Below, piece after piece: positions 20,706 through 28,452 of a DNA stretch of 44,737 nucleotides; within the stretch, counting starts at the first letter, position 1; every line of letters starts with the position of its first letter. The notes under the pieces were generated by a model that had not been told where the DNA came from, did not search any database, and saw only the letters and a list, made by a program, of their open reading frames with translations. Made by a program: the position numbers and the translations under genes. The stretch is from contig DATADX010000032.1 in NCBI GenBank assembly GCA_036258315.1, positions 1 through 44,737 on the forward strand, in the 5' to 3' direction. Source of the DNA: DASSYK01 sp036258315. Lineage in GTDB: Bacteria > Actinomycetota > Thermoleophilia > Solirubrobacterales > 70-9.

Positions 20706-23561
20706 TCAGCCGCAGCCGGTGTTGTTGCCGCAGCTCGAGCACGTGTAGCACGAGCCCGTCCGCTGCATCATCCCGCCGCACTGGTCGCAGGCCGGCCCGA
20801 GCTCGAGGTCGGCGGTGATCTGCGCCGGGATCACGGGCGGGGTGTCGGTCAGGGCGGAGGTGGCGGGCTTCGCCTCGGATGAGTCGGCCTTGGCCTCGGC
20901 CTTCGCCTCTCCGTTTGCGTGGCCGTTCCCGTTCCCGTGTCCGTTGCCCTCGGGCTGCTTCGCGGCGCCGTTCGTGTCCTCGGTCGGCAGCGATAGCTGC
21001 GCCTCCTTCCGGGCCCTGACCTCGTCGGTCATGATCCCGAGCGATTCGAGGTAGTCGACGTCGGCCACGAACCGGCTCGCGAGCCAGCGCATGATGTAGT
21101 CGGGCAGCGACTTCGCGAACGGGATCTCCGGGTTGGTCGTGATTCCCTCGGGCTCGAAGCGCATGTAGCTGAACTTCTTCACGAAGTCCTCGAGGGGCAC
21201 CCCGTACTGGAGGCCGATCGAGATCGCCGTCGCGAAGGCGTTCATCAGGCCCTTGATCGTCGAGCCCTCCTTGCCGATGTCCGTGAGGAAGATCTCGCCG
21301 AGCGAGCCGTCCTCGTACTTGCCCGCGGTGATGTAGCCCTCCTGCATCCCGATCCGGAACTTGTGCGTGATCGACTCGCGCTCGCGCGGCATCTTCTGGC
21401 GCTGCGGCGGGGCGATCACGACCTCGGGCTCCGCCGATGCCTCCGCGCTCTTCCTGTCGGACGCCTTGGTCGAGAGTGCCTGGGCGGTCTTGGAGCCGTC
21501 GCGGTAGATCGCGAGCGCCTTCAGGCCCTGGGCCCAGCCGTAGGTGTAGGCGTCGGCGATGTCCTCGACCGTCGCCGTCTCGGGCAGGTTGACCGTCTTC
21601 GAGATCGCGCCGGAGATGAACGGCTGCGTCGCCGCCATCATGTCGATGTGGCCGGTGTGGCTGATCGAGCGCTCGCCGACGGCGACGTCGAACACCGCCA
21701 GGTGCTGCTCCTTCAGGCCCGGCGCCCCGATGATCGTGTTGTGCTCGTTGATGTAGGCGTCAATCTGCTCGATCTCCGACGGTGAGTAGCCGAGCGTCTC
21801 CAGCGCCAGGTTGACCGAGCGGTTCACGATCTTCATCTGACCGCCGCCGACCAGCTCCTTGAACTTGACGAGCGAGAAGTCGGGCTCGATCCCGGTCGTG
21901 TCGCAGTCCATCAGGAAGCTGATCGTCCCGGTCGGAGCCAGCACCGTCGCCTGGGCGTTGCGGTAGCCGTGCTGCTCGCCGAGCGCGACGGCCTCGTCCC
22001 ACGACTCGCGCGCCGCGTGCAGCAGCCCATCCTCGACGAGCTCGTCCTCGATCTCGTAGGCCGCGGCCTGGTGCATCCGCATCACCTCGTTGTGGGGCTC
22101 GCGGTTCACCTCGTATCCGTGGTAGGGCCCGACCGCCGCCGCGACGTCGGCCGACTTGCGGTATCCGCGACCCGTCAGCAGGGCGGTGATCCCCGCAGCC
22201 ATCGCGCGGCCCTCGTCCGAGTCGTAGGGGAGCCCGTTCGACATCAGCAGCGCGCCGAGGTTCGCGTAGCCGAGGCCGAGCTGGCGAAACCCCCGCGCGT
22301 TCTCGGTGATCTGCTCGGTCGGATAGCTGGAGAACCCGACCAGGATCTCCTGGGCGAGGAACACGACGTCGACGGCATGGACGAAGTCGCCGACGTTGAA
22401 GCTCCCGTCCTCGTTGCGGAACTTCATCAGGTTCAGCGAGGCGAGGTTGCAGGCCGAGTCGTCGATGCTCATGTACTCCGAGCACGGGTTCGACGCCGTG
22501 ATCGGCCCCGTGTTCGGATCCGTGTGCCAGCGGTTGATCGTCGTGTGGTACTGGACGCCCGGATCGGCGCACTGCCAGGCGGCGTCGGCGATCTGCTCCA
22601 TCAGCTCGCGCGCCTTGACCGTCTTGACCGTGCTGCCGTCGGTGCGGGCGATCAGGTCCCAGTCGCCGTCGTTCTCGACCGCCTCCATGAACTCGTCGGT
22701 GACGCGGACGGAGTTGTTCGCGTTCTGGAACTGGACCGAGGCGAACGCCTCGGAGTCGAGGCGCATGTCGAAGTCGGCAGACTTCAGCGCCGCCGCCTTC
22801 TTCTCCTCGTCGGCCTTGCACCAGATGAACTTCTCGATGTCGGGGTGGTCGACGTCGAGCACGACCATCTTCGCGGCGCGGCGGGTGCCGCCGCCGGACT
22901 TGATCGCGCCCGCCCAGGAGTCGGCGCCGCGCATGAAGCTGACCGGGCCGGAGGCGATCCCGCCCTTGGAGAGCGGCTCCATCGAGCCGCGGATCTTCGA
23001 GAGGTTGATCCCGGAGCCCGAGCCGCCCTTGAAGATGATCCCCTCCTTCGTGTTCCAGGAGAGGATCGAGTCCATGTCGTCCTCGACACTGAGGATGAAG
23101 CAGGCCGAGGCCTGCTCCTCGCCCGGCTGCTTCCAGCCGACGTTGAACCAGACAGGCGAGTTGAAGGCGGCCTTCTGGTTGACCAGGATGTGCGACAGCT
23201 CGGCCTCGAAGGCGTCGCCGTCCTCCTCACTCGCGAAGTAACCGGCCTCGCGTCCGGCCTGGGCGATCCGCCCGGCGACGCGGCTGACCATCTGCCTGAC
23301 CGAGCTCTCGCGCTCCTCGGAGCCGAGCTGGCCGCGGAAGTACTTCTGGGCGACGATGTTGGTCGCGTTCTGCGACCAGCTCTTCGGGAACTCGATCCCG
23401 CGCTGCTCGAAGACGGGGGAGTCGGGATCGCCGATGATCGCGTCGCGCTTCTCCCACTCGATCTCGTCGTAGGGATCGATGCCGGCGGTCGTGAACCTGC
23501 GTTCGATGACCAGGCCCTTCTCGGTCGTCGATGCCGCCTTCGAGGCTGCCCTGGCCATCAT
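20706..23561 (-). CDS. nrdJ: Vitamin B12-dependent ribonucleotide reductase (class II)
   Basis: Makes deoxyribonucleotides using adenosylcobalamin, with or without oxygen. 951 residues, normal length for the large class II enzymes. Seen: DSPVFEQRGIEFPKSWSQNA, FILSVEDDMDSILSWNTKEG, GSGSGINLSKIRGSMEPLS, MRGADSWAGAIKSGGGTRRA, TASNPCSEYMSIDDSACNLA (active-site loop) and VLAPTGTISFLMDCDTTGIE. A low-complexity linker rich in Gly/Asn/His and Ala/Glu/Lys near residue 860-910 leads to a C-terminal Cys-rich tail (CDQCGGMMQRTGSCYTCSSC). GAGAGGAG precedes the ATG. Its first codon overlaps the nrdR stop (ATGA), so it is the second gene of an nrdR-nrdJ operon. No cobalamin riboswitch was found. Confidence 0.96.
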   Translation of the reverse strand: MMARAASKAASTTEKGLVIERRFTTAGIDPYDEIEWEKRDAIIGDPDSPVFEQRGIEFPKSWSQNATNIVAQKYFRGQLGSEERESSVRQMVSRVAGRIAQAGREAGYFASEEDGDAFEAELSHILVNQKAAFNSPVWFNVGWKQPGEEQASACFILSVEDDMDSILSWNTKEGIIFKGGSGSGINLSKIRGSMEPLSKGGIASGPVSFMRGADSWAGAIKSGGGTRRAAKMVVLDVDHPDIEKFIWCKADEEKKAAALKSADFDMRLDSEAFASVQFQNANNSVRVTDEFMEAVENDGDWDLIARTDGSTVKTVKARELMEQIADAAWQCADPGVQYHTTINRWHTDPNTGPITASNPCSEYMSIDDSACNLASLNLMKFRNEDGSFNVGDFVHAVDVVFLAQEILVGFSSYPTEQITENARGFRQLGLGYANLGALLMSNGLPYDSDEGRAMAAGITALLTGRGYRKSADVAAAVGPYHGYEVNREPHNEVMRMHQAAAYEIEDELVEDGLLHAARESWDEAVALGEQHGYRNAQATVLAPTGTISFLMDCDTTGIEPDFSLVKFKELVGGGQMKIVNRSVNLALETLGYSPSEIEQIDAYINEHNTIIGAPGLKEQHLAVFDVAVGERSISHTGHIDMMAATQPFISGAISKTVNLPETATVEDIADAYTYGWAQGLKALAIYRDGSKTAQALSTKASDRKSAEASAEPEVVIAPPQRQKMPRERESITHKFRIGMQEGYITAGKYEDGSLGEIFLTDIGKEGSTIKGLMNAFATAISIGLQYGVPLEDFVKKFSYMRFEPEGITTNPEIPFAKSLPDYIMRWLASRFVADVDYLESLGIMTDEVRARKEAQLSLPTEDTNGAAKQPEGNGHGNGNGHANGEAKAEAKADSSEAKPATSALTDTPPVIPAQITADLELGPACDQCGGMMQRTGSCYTCSSCGNNTGCG

Positions 23562-24070
23562 TGAACTCCTCTCGCTCGCTCTGATCGTGGGCCGCTGAGC
23601 ATCCTCTTCGGCTCGGACGGAAGCCGCGCCTTCGAACCACCCTTTTTGCGGGGATTTCGGAGATCGCGCTCGAACCCGTCGGGGAGAGTTCCCGCAAACT
23701 GGAGGAAGGCCCCGCGGTCGAGCGGCTCCAGCCCCTCGAGGCAGAGCTCGCCCACCCGCGCGGCGCTCAGCTCACCCCCCGCGGCCCCGGCTTCGCGCTC
23801 GATCCGGTCGGCGATCGCCTCGAGGTCGCGGGGATCGACGTCGCGCTTGTGCGAGGCGCGGACGAGACCGGAGAGGAGCTTCGCCCGGTCGAAGCGCTGG
23901 CGCGTGCCGTCGCGCTTGATGACGGTGAGCGGGTCGGGCTCGCTGCGCTCGAAGGTGGTGAAGCGGTGCTCGCACTCGGGGCAGCGGCGCCGGCGCCGGA
24001 GCGCGGCGCCGTCCTCGGCGCGACGGCTCTCGAGGACGCGGGTGGCGGATCCGCAGCGGGGGCAATCCAT
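23558..24070 (-). CDS. nrdR: Transcriptional repressor NrdR
   Basis: Nucleotide-sensing repressor of ribonucleotide reductase genes. 170 residues against a usual 150, the excess being a basic C-terminal tail (KKGGSKARLPSEPKR...). N-terminal zinc ribbon MDCPRCGSATRVLESR and RCPECEHRFTTFER supplies four Cys; the ATP-cone follows (TVIKRDGTRQRFDRAKLLSG, CLEGLEPLDRGAFLQFAGTL). It overlaps nrdJ by 4 bp. A palindrome at 24122-24137 resembles the NrdR box, which predicts autorepression of the operon. Confidence 0.95.
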   Translation of the reverse strand: MDCPRCGSATRVLESRRAEDGAALRRRRRCPECEHRFTTFERSEPDPLTVIKRDGTRQRFDRAKLLSGLVRASHKRDVDPRDLEAIADRIEREAGAAGGELSAARVGELCLEGLEPLDRGAFLQFAGTLPDGFERDLRNPRKKGGSKARLPSEPKRMLSGPRSERARGVQ

Positions 24071-24102
24071 GTCCCACAGCTTACTAGGGACAGTGGCTCG
24101 GT

Positions 24103-24117
24103 GGGCGAGAATCGCCC
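24103..24117. repeat. Hairpin GGGCGA-GAA-TCGCCC
   Basis: Perfect six-base arms with a 3-nt loop. The same arms recur at 24178-24197 around an 8-nt loop, flanking the NrdR box. Possible structured leader or binding site. Confidence 0.5.
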
Positions 24118-24121
24118 ATCA

Positions 24122-24137
24122 ACGCTATATCTAGCGT
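24122..24137 (-). promoter_or_regulatory. NrdR box (ACGCTATATCTAGCGT) upstream of nrdR-nrdJ
   Basis: Sixteen-base palindrome with perfect six-base arms ACGCTA/TAGCGT around TATC. It follows the known NrdR box pattern (roughly ACACTATATATAGTGT), with paired compensating changes in the arms. It lies 52 bp before the nrdR ATG. A second box is expected at a fixed spacing, but I see only a poor match near 24153-24170. Confidence 0.7.
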
Positions 24138-24177
24138 CTGGGACCCAGCTGGCCTTGATACTAAATTCGCCACCGGC

Positions 24178-24197
24178 GGGCGATCGACCTGTCGCCC
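24178..24197. repeat. Second GGGCGA...TCGCCC inverted repeat
   Basis: Same six-base arms as at 24103 with an 8-nt loop. Confidence 0.45.
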
Positions 24198-24225
24198 ACC
24201 CCCTACATCTGAATCGGGGCGCGGC

Positions 24226-24231
24226 TATCTT
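24226..24231 (+). promoter_or_regulatory. -10 element (TATCTT) for the hemolysin III gene
   Basis: Six nt before ATG 24238; no ribosome site upstream of the ATG. Confidence 0.5.
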
Positions 24232-24237
24232 GTTTCG

Positions 24238-25137
24238 ATGGCTCGAGCGGGGGATCAGGTGCCGCAAACGGGGCCCGATCCGGTCGGGGCCGCGCAGGAC
24301 GCCGCCCGTGGGGCGGCCGACAAGGCGCGCAGCGCCGCGGGCGCGGCGCGAGGCGCCGCCGGGGTCGCTCGGGGCGCCGCCGGCGCGGCTCGGGGCGCCG
24401 CCGAGGGCAGCCTCGGGGAGGCCCGCCAGCGGGCCGAGCGCCAGCTCGCGAGCGCGCGCGAGACCGCCTCCCTCGCGGCAGCCGGGGTCGCCCACAAGCT
24501 CAGCCAGAAGCCCCGCCTGCGCGGTGTCTCGCACCAATGGGCGTTCTTCATCTCGCTCGGCGCCGGGATCGCGCTGATCATCGCCGCGCACGGCGCGCGC
24601 GAGGTGATCGCGATGTCGATCTACGCCTTCTCGCTGTCGGCGATGCTCGGGACGAGCGCCCTCTATCACCGCGTCACCTGGACCCCCGACGCGCGGCGCT
24701 GGATGCGCCGCCTCGATCACACGATGATCTTCGTCTTCATCGCCGGCACCTACACGCCGTTCGCGCTGCTCGTGATGGACGGGACGCTCGCCGAGGTCGT
24801 CCTGATCGTGGTCTGGGCGAGCGCCGCGGCGGGGGTGATCCTCAACCTCTTCTGGATCAACGCCCCGAAGTGGTTCAGCTCGGCCATCTACCTGTCGACC
24901 GGATGGGTCGCGATCATCACGATCCCCCAGCTCTGGGAGAAGATCGGACCGGTCGGCGTCGGGATGCTCGCGCTCGGCGGGGCGCTGTACACGGCGGGGG
25001 CGGTGGTCTACGCGCGCCGCCGACCCGACCCGCGGCCGGAGGTGTTCGGCTACCACGAGATCTTCCACGTCCTGGTGATCGCCGCGGCCGCGATCCAGTA
25101 CGCGACCGTCGCGATCTACGCGCTGCCCGAGGGCTGA
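24238..25137 (+). CDS. Hemolysin III/PAQR-family membrane protein with Ala/Arg repeat extension
   Basis: 299 residues; bacterial hemolysin III proteins are usually near 210, so there is an extra N-terminal domain of about 80. That extension has seven-residue units, GAAGVAR-GAAGAAR-GAAEGSL, encoded by a 21-bp repeat (GGCGCCGCC at 24352, 24373 and 24394), then a charged helix (LGEARQRAERQLASARETAS). The rest is a seven-helix PAQR protein: ISLGAGIALIIAAHGAREVI, SALYHRVTWTPDARRWMRRL (the S-x-x-Y-H motif), LDHTMIFVFIAGTYTPFALL (D-H-x-x-I-F-x-x-I-A-G-T-Y-T-P) and FGYHEIFHVLVIAAAAIQY (H-E-x-F-H). The metal-binding His and Asp residues are all there. Role in membrane lipid homeostasis is inferred from the family. 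Confidence 0.92.
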   Translation: MARAGDQVPQTGPDPVGAAQDAARGAADKARSAAGAARGAAGVARGAAGAARGAAEGSLGEARQRAERQLASARETASLAAAGVAHKLSQKPRLRGVSHQWAFFISLGAGIALIIAAHGAREVIAMSIYAFSLSAMLGTSALYHRVTWTPDARRWMRRLDHTMIFVFIAGTYTPFALLVMDGTLAEVVLIVVWASAAAGVILNLFWINAPKWFSSAIYLSTGWVAIITIPQLWEKIGPVGVGMLALGGALYTAGAVVYARRRPDPRPEVFGYHEIFHVLVIAAAAIQYATVAIYALPEG

Positions 25138-25196
25138 TCCCGCGCACCGGCGTTTTGCGAGAGGATGCGTCGCGGAACCCGACCGAGGAGGGGGAG

Positions 25197-26006
25197 ATGG
25201 CTGAATTGAGCGAGGCGAAGCAGGCCGCCCGGGAGATGTGGGCCGGCGGCAAGTACGCCGAGATCGTGGACCGGATCGCCGACGCCGGCCGCACCACCGT
25301 CGCGGCCGCCGAGGTGGGGGAAGGGGACACGGTCCTCGACGTCGCCTGCGGGACCGGCAACGCGACGATCCCGGCGGCACAGACCGGAGCCGAGGTGACC
25401 GGCCTCGACCTGACGCCGGAGCTGCTCGAGCAGGGGAAGGTCGCCGCGGCCGACGCCGGTGTCGAGATCGAGTGGGTCGAGGGCGACGCCGAGCAGCTGC
25501 CGTTCGAGGACGACAGCTTTGACGTGGTGCTGTCGGTGTTCGGCTGCATGTTCGCGCCGGACCAGCGCCGGGCGGCCGAGGAGCTCGCGCGCGTCCTGAA
25601 GCCGGGCGGTCGCCTCGCCGTCGCCGCCTGGACGCCGGAGGGGAACATCGGCAAGTTCTTCAGGGCGGTGGCCGACCACATGCCGCCGCCCCCGGAGGGG
25701 TTCCAGCCGCCGATCCTGTGGGGCGACGAGGACCACGTCCGGGGGCTGTTCGAGGGAACCGGGGTGGACCTCTCCTTCGACCGGGCGCAGATCGTGTTCG
25801 AGCACGACTCTCCCGAGGCGTTCCTGGAGGAGTACGAGCTCAAGCTCCCCCCGCTCGTCGCCGCCCGAGCGGTACTGGAGCCCGAGGGCAACTACGAGCC
25901 GCTGCGGGCGGATCTGCTCGAGGCCTACATGGAGGGGAACGAAGCCGACGACGGCTACCGCTCCCCCGGCGAGTACCTCGTGATCAAGGGTCGCAAGGCC
26001 GCCTGA
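25197..26006 (+). CDS. Class I SAM-dependent methyltransferase (UbiE/Methyltransf_11 type)
   Basis: 269 residues. Seen: VLDVACGTGNATIPAAQTGA (SAM motif I) at about residue 47, GLDLTPELLEQGKVAAADAG (motif II acidic), WVEGDAEQLPFEDDSFDVVL (motif III, D-A-x-x-L-P-F) and VLKPGGRLAVAAWTPEG (post-motif). The ATG has GAGGAGGGGAG directly upstream. Substrate unknown. A related methyltransferase lies at 32008-32868; both have the same layout in the second half, with a WxxPEGxx-like block and a Pro-rich loop, so they may be paralogues. It is followed after 27 bp by an ABC exporter with its own -10. Confidence 0.9.
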   Translation: MAELSEAKQAAREMWAGGKYAEIVDRIADAGRTTVAAAEVGEGDTVLDVACGTGNATIPAAQTGAEVTGLDLTPELLEQGKVAAADAGVEIEWVEGDAEQLPFEDDSFDVVLSVFGCMFAPDQRRAAEELARVLKPGGRLAVAAWTPEGNIGKFFRAVADHMPPPPEGFQPPILWGDEDHVRGLFEGTGVDLSFDRAQIVFEHDSPEAFLEEYELKLPPLVAARAVLEPEGNYEPLRADLLEAYMEGNEADDGYRSPGEYLVIKGRKAA

Positions 26007-26017
26007 CCGGCCTGTCA

Positions 26018-26023
26018 TAGAGT
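26018..26023 (+). promoter_or_regulatory. -10 element (TAGAGT) for the ABC exporter
   Basis: TAGAGT, then 10 nt, then GTG 26034. The alternative GTG at 26022 lies inside this element, which argues against it. Confidence 0.4.
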
Positions 26024-26033
26024 GCGCGGCCCC

Positions 26034-26930
26034 GTGGCCGCGATCGAGATCAACGGGATCAGCAAGCGGTTCGGCTCGGTCCAGGCGGTGTCCGACCTCT
26101 CCTTCGAGGTCGAGGCCGGCCGGGTGACGGGATTCCTCGGGCCGAACGGCGCCGGCAAGAGCACGACGCTCCGGATCCTGCTCGGCCTCGTCCACGCGAA
26201 CGCCGGCGCCGCCACGTTCCACGGCGCCCGCTTCGAGGACCTCCCGCACCCGAGCGCGGAGGTCGGCGCCGTGCTCGAGGACGCGAGCTTCCATCCCGGC
26301 CGCAGCGGACGCAACCATCTCCGCATCCTCGCCGCCGCCGGCGGCCATCCGGCGTCGCGTGTCGAGGGGGTGCTCCAGCTCGTCGGGATCGCCGACGCCG
26401 GCAACCGGCGGGTGAAGGGCTACTCGATGGGAATGCGGCAGCGGCTCGCGATCGCCGCGGCGCTGCTCGGGGACCCCGAGGTGCTGATCCTCGACGAGCC
26501 GGCGAACGGGCTCGACCCGCCAGGGATCCGCTGGATGCGCGAGCTGCTCCGCTCCGAGGCCTCCCGCGGCCGCGCGGTGCTCGTCTCGAGCCACCTGCTC
26601 TCAGAGATCTCCCAGACGGTTGACGACATCGTCGTCATCTCGCGCGGGAAGCTGCGCGCGAGCGGCCCGCTGCAGCAGGTGCTCGGCCAGGCCAAGGGCG
26701 GCGTCAGCCGCGTGCGTGCGGGCGATCCGGACGCGCTCAGCCGGGCGCTCGCCGCGGCGGGCATCGAGTTCGAGCGCGAGGAGTCCGGCGCCCTCTTGGT
26801 CAGCGGCGCGCCTCCCGAGGCCGTCGGCGCGGCCGCCAACGAGCACCACGTCGCCCTCACCGAGCTGGTCGCCGTCGGGCGCTCGCTCGAGGACGTCTTC
26901 CTCGAGCTGACGGGGAGTGACGACGAATGA
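26034..26930 (+). CDS. ABC transporter ATP-binding protein (CcmA/DrrA-type exporter)
   Basis: About 298 residues from GTG 26034. Seen: Walker A FLGPNGAGKSTTLRILLGL, signature KGYSMGMRQRLAIAAALLG, Walker B PEVLILDEPANGLDPPGIRW, switch His in LVSSHLLSEISQTVDD. The C-terminal 80 residues (LQQVLGQAKGGVSRVR onward) resemble the regulatory tail of DrrA-like subunits. It pairs with the permease 26927 by ATGA overlap. Members export drugs, lipids or peptides; no substrate can be assigned. Confidence 0.93.
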   Translation: MAAIEINGISKRFGSVQAVSDLSFEVEAGRVTGFLGPNGAGKSTTLRILLGLVHANAGAATFHGARFEDLPHPSAEVGAVLEDASFHPGRSGRNHLRILAAAGGHPASRVEGVLQLVGIADAGNRRVKGYSMGMRQRLAIAAALLGDPEVLILDEPANGLDPPGIRWMRELLRSEASRGRAVLVSSHLLSEISQTVDDIVVISRGKLRASGPLQQVLGQAKGGVSRVRAGDPDALSRALAAAGIEFEREESGALLVSGAPPEAVGAAANEHHVALTELVAVGRSLEDVFLELTGSDDE

Positions 26931-27670
26931 GCCGATTGCTCCACGCCGAGCTGATCAAGCTGCGGACGACCCGCACCTTCTACGCGCTCGCCGGGGTCGC
27001 GATCGGGATCTCGCTGCTGCTCACGATCCTCGTCGCCTCGATCACCGAGCCGTCCCAGGAGGACGTCCTCAACGACGTCTTCCAGAGCGACGTCAGCAGC
27101 CTCTTCATCATGATCCTCGCGATCGTCGGGATCACCGGGGAGTGGAGGCACCGCACGATCACGAGCTCGCTGCTCGCCGCGCCCGACCGGACCCGCTTCC
27201 TGGCCGCGAAGACGATCGCGTTCGCCGCCGCGGGGGCGCTCCTGTCGGTGGCGATCTCGATCTCGGTCGCCATCCTCGGCTTCGCGATCCTGGAGGCGCG
27301 CGACCTGCCGACGCCCGGTCTCGGCGAGCTGATCGAGCAGTTCGCCCGCAACGCCGGCGTCGCCGCGCTGCTCGGCGCCTTCGGCGTGGGGGTGGGCTCG
27401 CTGGTCCGAAATCAGCCGACCGCGATCGTCGGAATCCTGATCGTCGCTTTCGTTTTCGATCCGCTGCTGGGCGAGTTCGCGCCGAGCGTCGAGAGATTCA
27501 GCCCGACCGGGGCGCTGCCCAGTGCGGTTCAGGGCCTCGACCCGGACGACGTCGGATTGTCGAAGGTCGACTTCCTCTCGCCCGGGCTGGCCGTCGCCTG
27601 GATGCTCGCCTGGATCGCCGCCCTGTTCGCCGCCGGCGCAGCCCTGCTGCGGGCCCGCGACGTCGAGTAG
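26927..27670 (+). CDS. ABC-2 type transporter permease
   Basis: 247 residues, six predicted membrane segments: TFYALAGVAIGISLLLTILV, DVSSLFIMILAIVGITGEW, IAFAAAGALLSVAISISVAI, AGVAALLGAFGVGVGSLVR, TAIVGILIVAFVFDPLLGE and VAWMLAWIAALFAAGAALL. The RHRTITSSLLAAPDRTRFLA stretch is a typical ABC-2 coupling region. Start codon overlaps the stop of the ATP-binding gene; the two form a half-transporter pair that would dimerise. Convergent with the siroheme-type gene at 27689 (18 bp apart). Confidence 0.92.
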   Translation: MSRLLHAELIKLRTTRTFYALAGVAIGISLLLTILVASITEPSQEDVLNDVFQSDVSSLFIMILAIVGITGEWRHRTITSSLLAAPDRTRFLAAKTIAFAAAGALLSVAISISVAILGFAILEARDLPTPGLGELIEQFARNAGVAALLGAFGVGVGSLVRNQPTAIVGILIVAFVFDPLLGEFAPSVERFSPTGALPSAVQGLDPDDVGLSKVDFLSPGLAVAWMLAWIAALFAAGAALLRARDVE

Positions 27671-27688
27671 TCGCCCCGGTGGGGCCAG

Positions 27689-28438
27689 CTAGGCCGAGGC
27701 GCCGAGCGCGCCGCGGCGCTCCTGCGCGGCCGCGATCAGCTCCTCGAGCTCGTCGCGGCGGCCCTCGCGGAGGAGCTCGATCGGGTCGGGGTCGCCGTTC
27801 ACGATCCCCTCGAAGAACTCCTTGCGGTCCTGGTAGGTCGGGAGGGTGCCCTTCGCCCAGCCGCGCACGTCGTTGAGGATGATCGCCAGCTCGGCGTAGG
27901 CCTCGCCGAACTGCTCTGAGATCTCCCGCTTGATCCGCTTCGCGAGCGCCGGCGAGGCGCCCTGCGTCGAGATCGCGATCGCCATCGAGCCCTGGCGGAC
28001 GATCGCCGGGAGGATGAAGTTGCAGAGCGGCGGCACGTCGACGACGTTGACGAGCATCGCCCGGCGCTCCGCGTCCTCGTAGACGCCGATGTTCACGTCG
28101 GTGTCGTTGGTCGCCGCGATCACGATGAAGGTGCCCTCGAGGTCGCCGGGCTCGTAGCCGCGGCGCTCCCATCGAATCGATCCCTCCTCGGCGAGCTCGG
28201 CGAGCTCGCCGATCGCATCCGGGGCGACCAGGGTGACCTCCCCGCCGCAGGCGAGCAGGCCCTCGACCTTCTCGAGCCCGATCTCGCCTCCGCCGACGAC
28301 TACGCAGCGTCTCCCGCCGAGCCGCAGGCAGGCGACGTAGACGGGCGTGTCGAGCATGTCGCGGACGCAGGTCTGGTCGCAGATCCCGCGCTTGAACTGG
28401 CAGACGCACTGCTTGCCCTCGTAGGCCTGTGCAGGCAT
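27689..28438 (-). CDS. Precorrin-2 dehydrogenase/sirohydrochlorin ferrochelatase-like protein with Cys-rich N-terminal extension
   Basis: 249 residues. Oxidises precorrin-2 with NAD and may insert iron, giving sirohaem. Core starts at MLDTPVYVACLRLGGRRCV: then VVGGGEIGLEKVEGLLACGG (Rossmann), FIVIAATNDTDVNIGVYEDA, NVVDVPPLCNFILPAIVRQG (family D-x-P-x-x-C-x-F block), ISTQGASPALAKRIKREI. The first 27 residues are extra: GKQCVCQFKRGICDQTCVRD, with C-x-C-x6-C-x3-C. High third-position GC in that segment and a TAACCT 8 nt before ATG 28438 support the longer form. It could be a metal- or Fe-S-binding add-on. The promoter lies in the last codons of the epimerase gene upstream. Confidence 0.88.
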   Translation of the reverse strand: MPAQAYEGKQCVCQFKRGICDQTCVRDMLDTPVYVACLRLGGRRCVVVGGGEIGLEKVEGLLACGGEVTLVAPDAIGELAELAEEGSIRWERRGYEPGDLEGTFIVIAATNDTDVNIGVYEDAERRAMLVNVVDVPPLCNFILPAIVRQGSMAIAISTQGASPALAKRIKREISEQFGEAYAELAIILNDVRGWAKGTLPTYQDRKEFFEGIVNGDPDPIELLREGRRDELEELIAAAQERRGALGASA

Positions 28439-28446
28439 GAAAACGA

Positions 28447-28452
28447 AGGTTA
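28447..28452 (-). promoter_or_regulatory. -10 element (TAACCT) for the siroheme-type gene
   Basis: Eight nt before ATG 28438 on the minus strand, overlapping the epimerase stop codon. Confidence 0.4.

Noticed and set aside
24071..24237. Possible cobalamin riboswitch before nrdR-nrdJ (GCCACTG on the minus strand at 24091-24097)
   Set aside because: Only this heptamer fits. The upstream core (GGGAA, B12 box and paired stems) is absent, so it is probably chance.
23767..25380. 537-codon minus-strand frame across nrdR and hemolysin III
   Set aside because: Low-complexity Arg/Pro/Gly shadow spanning two real genes.
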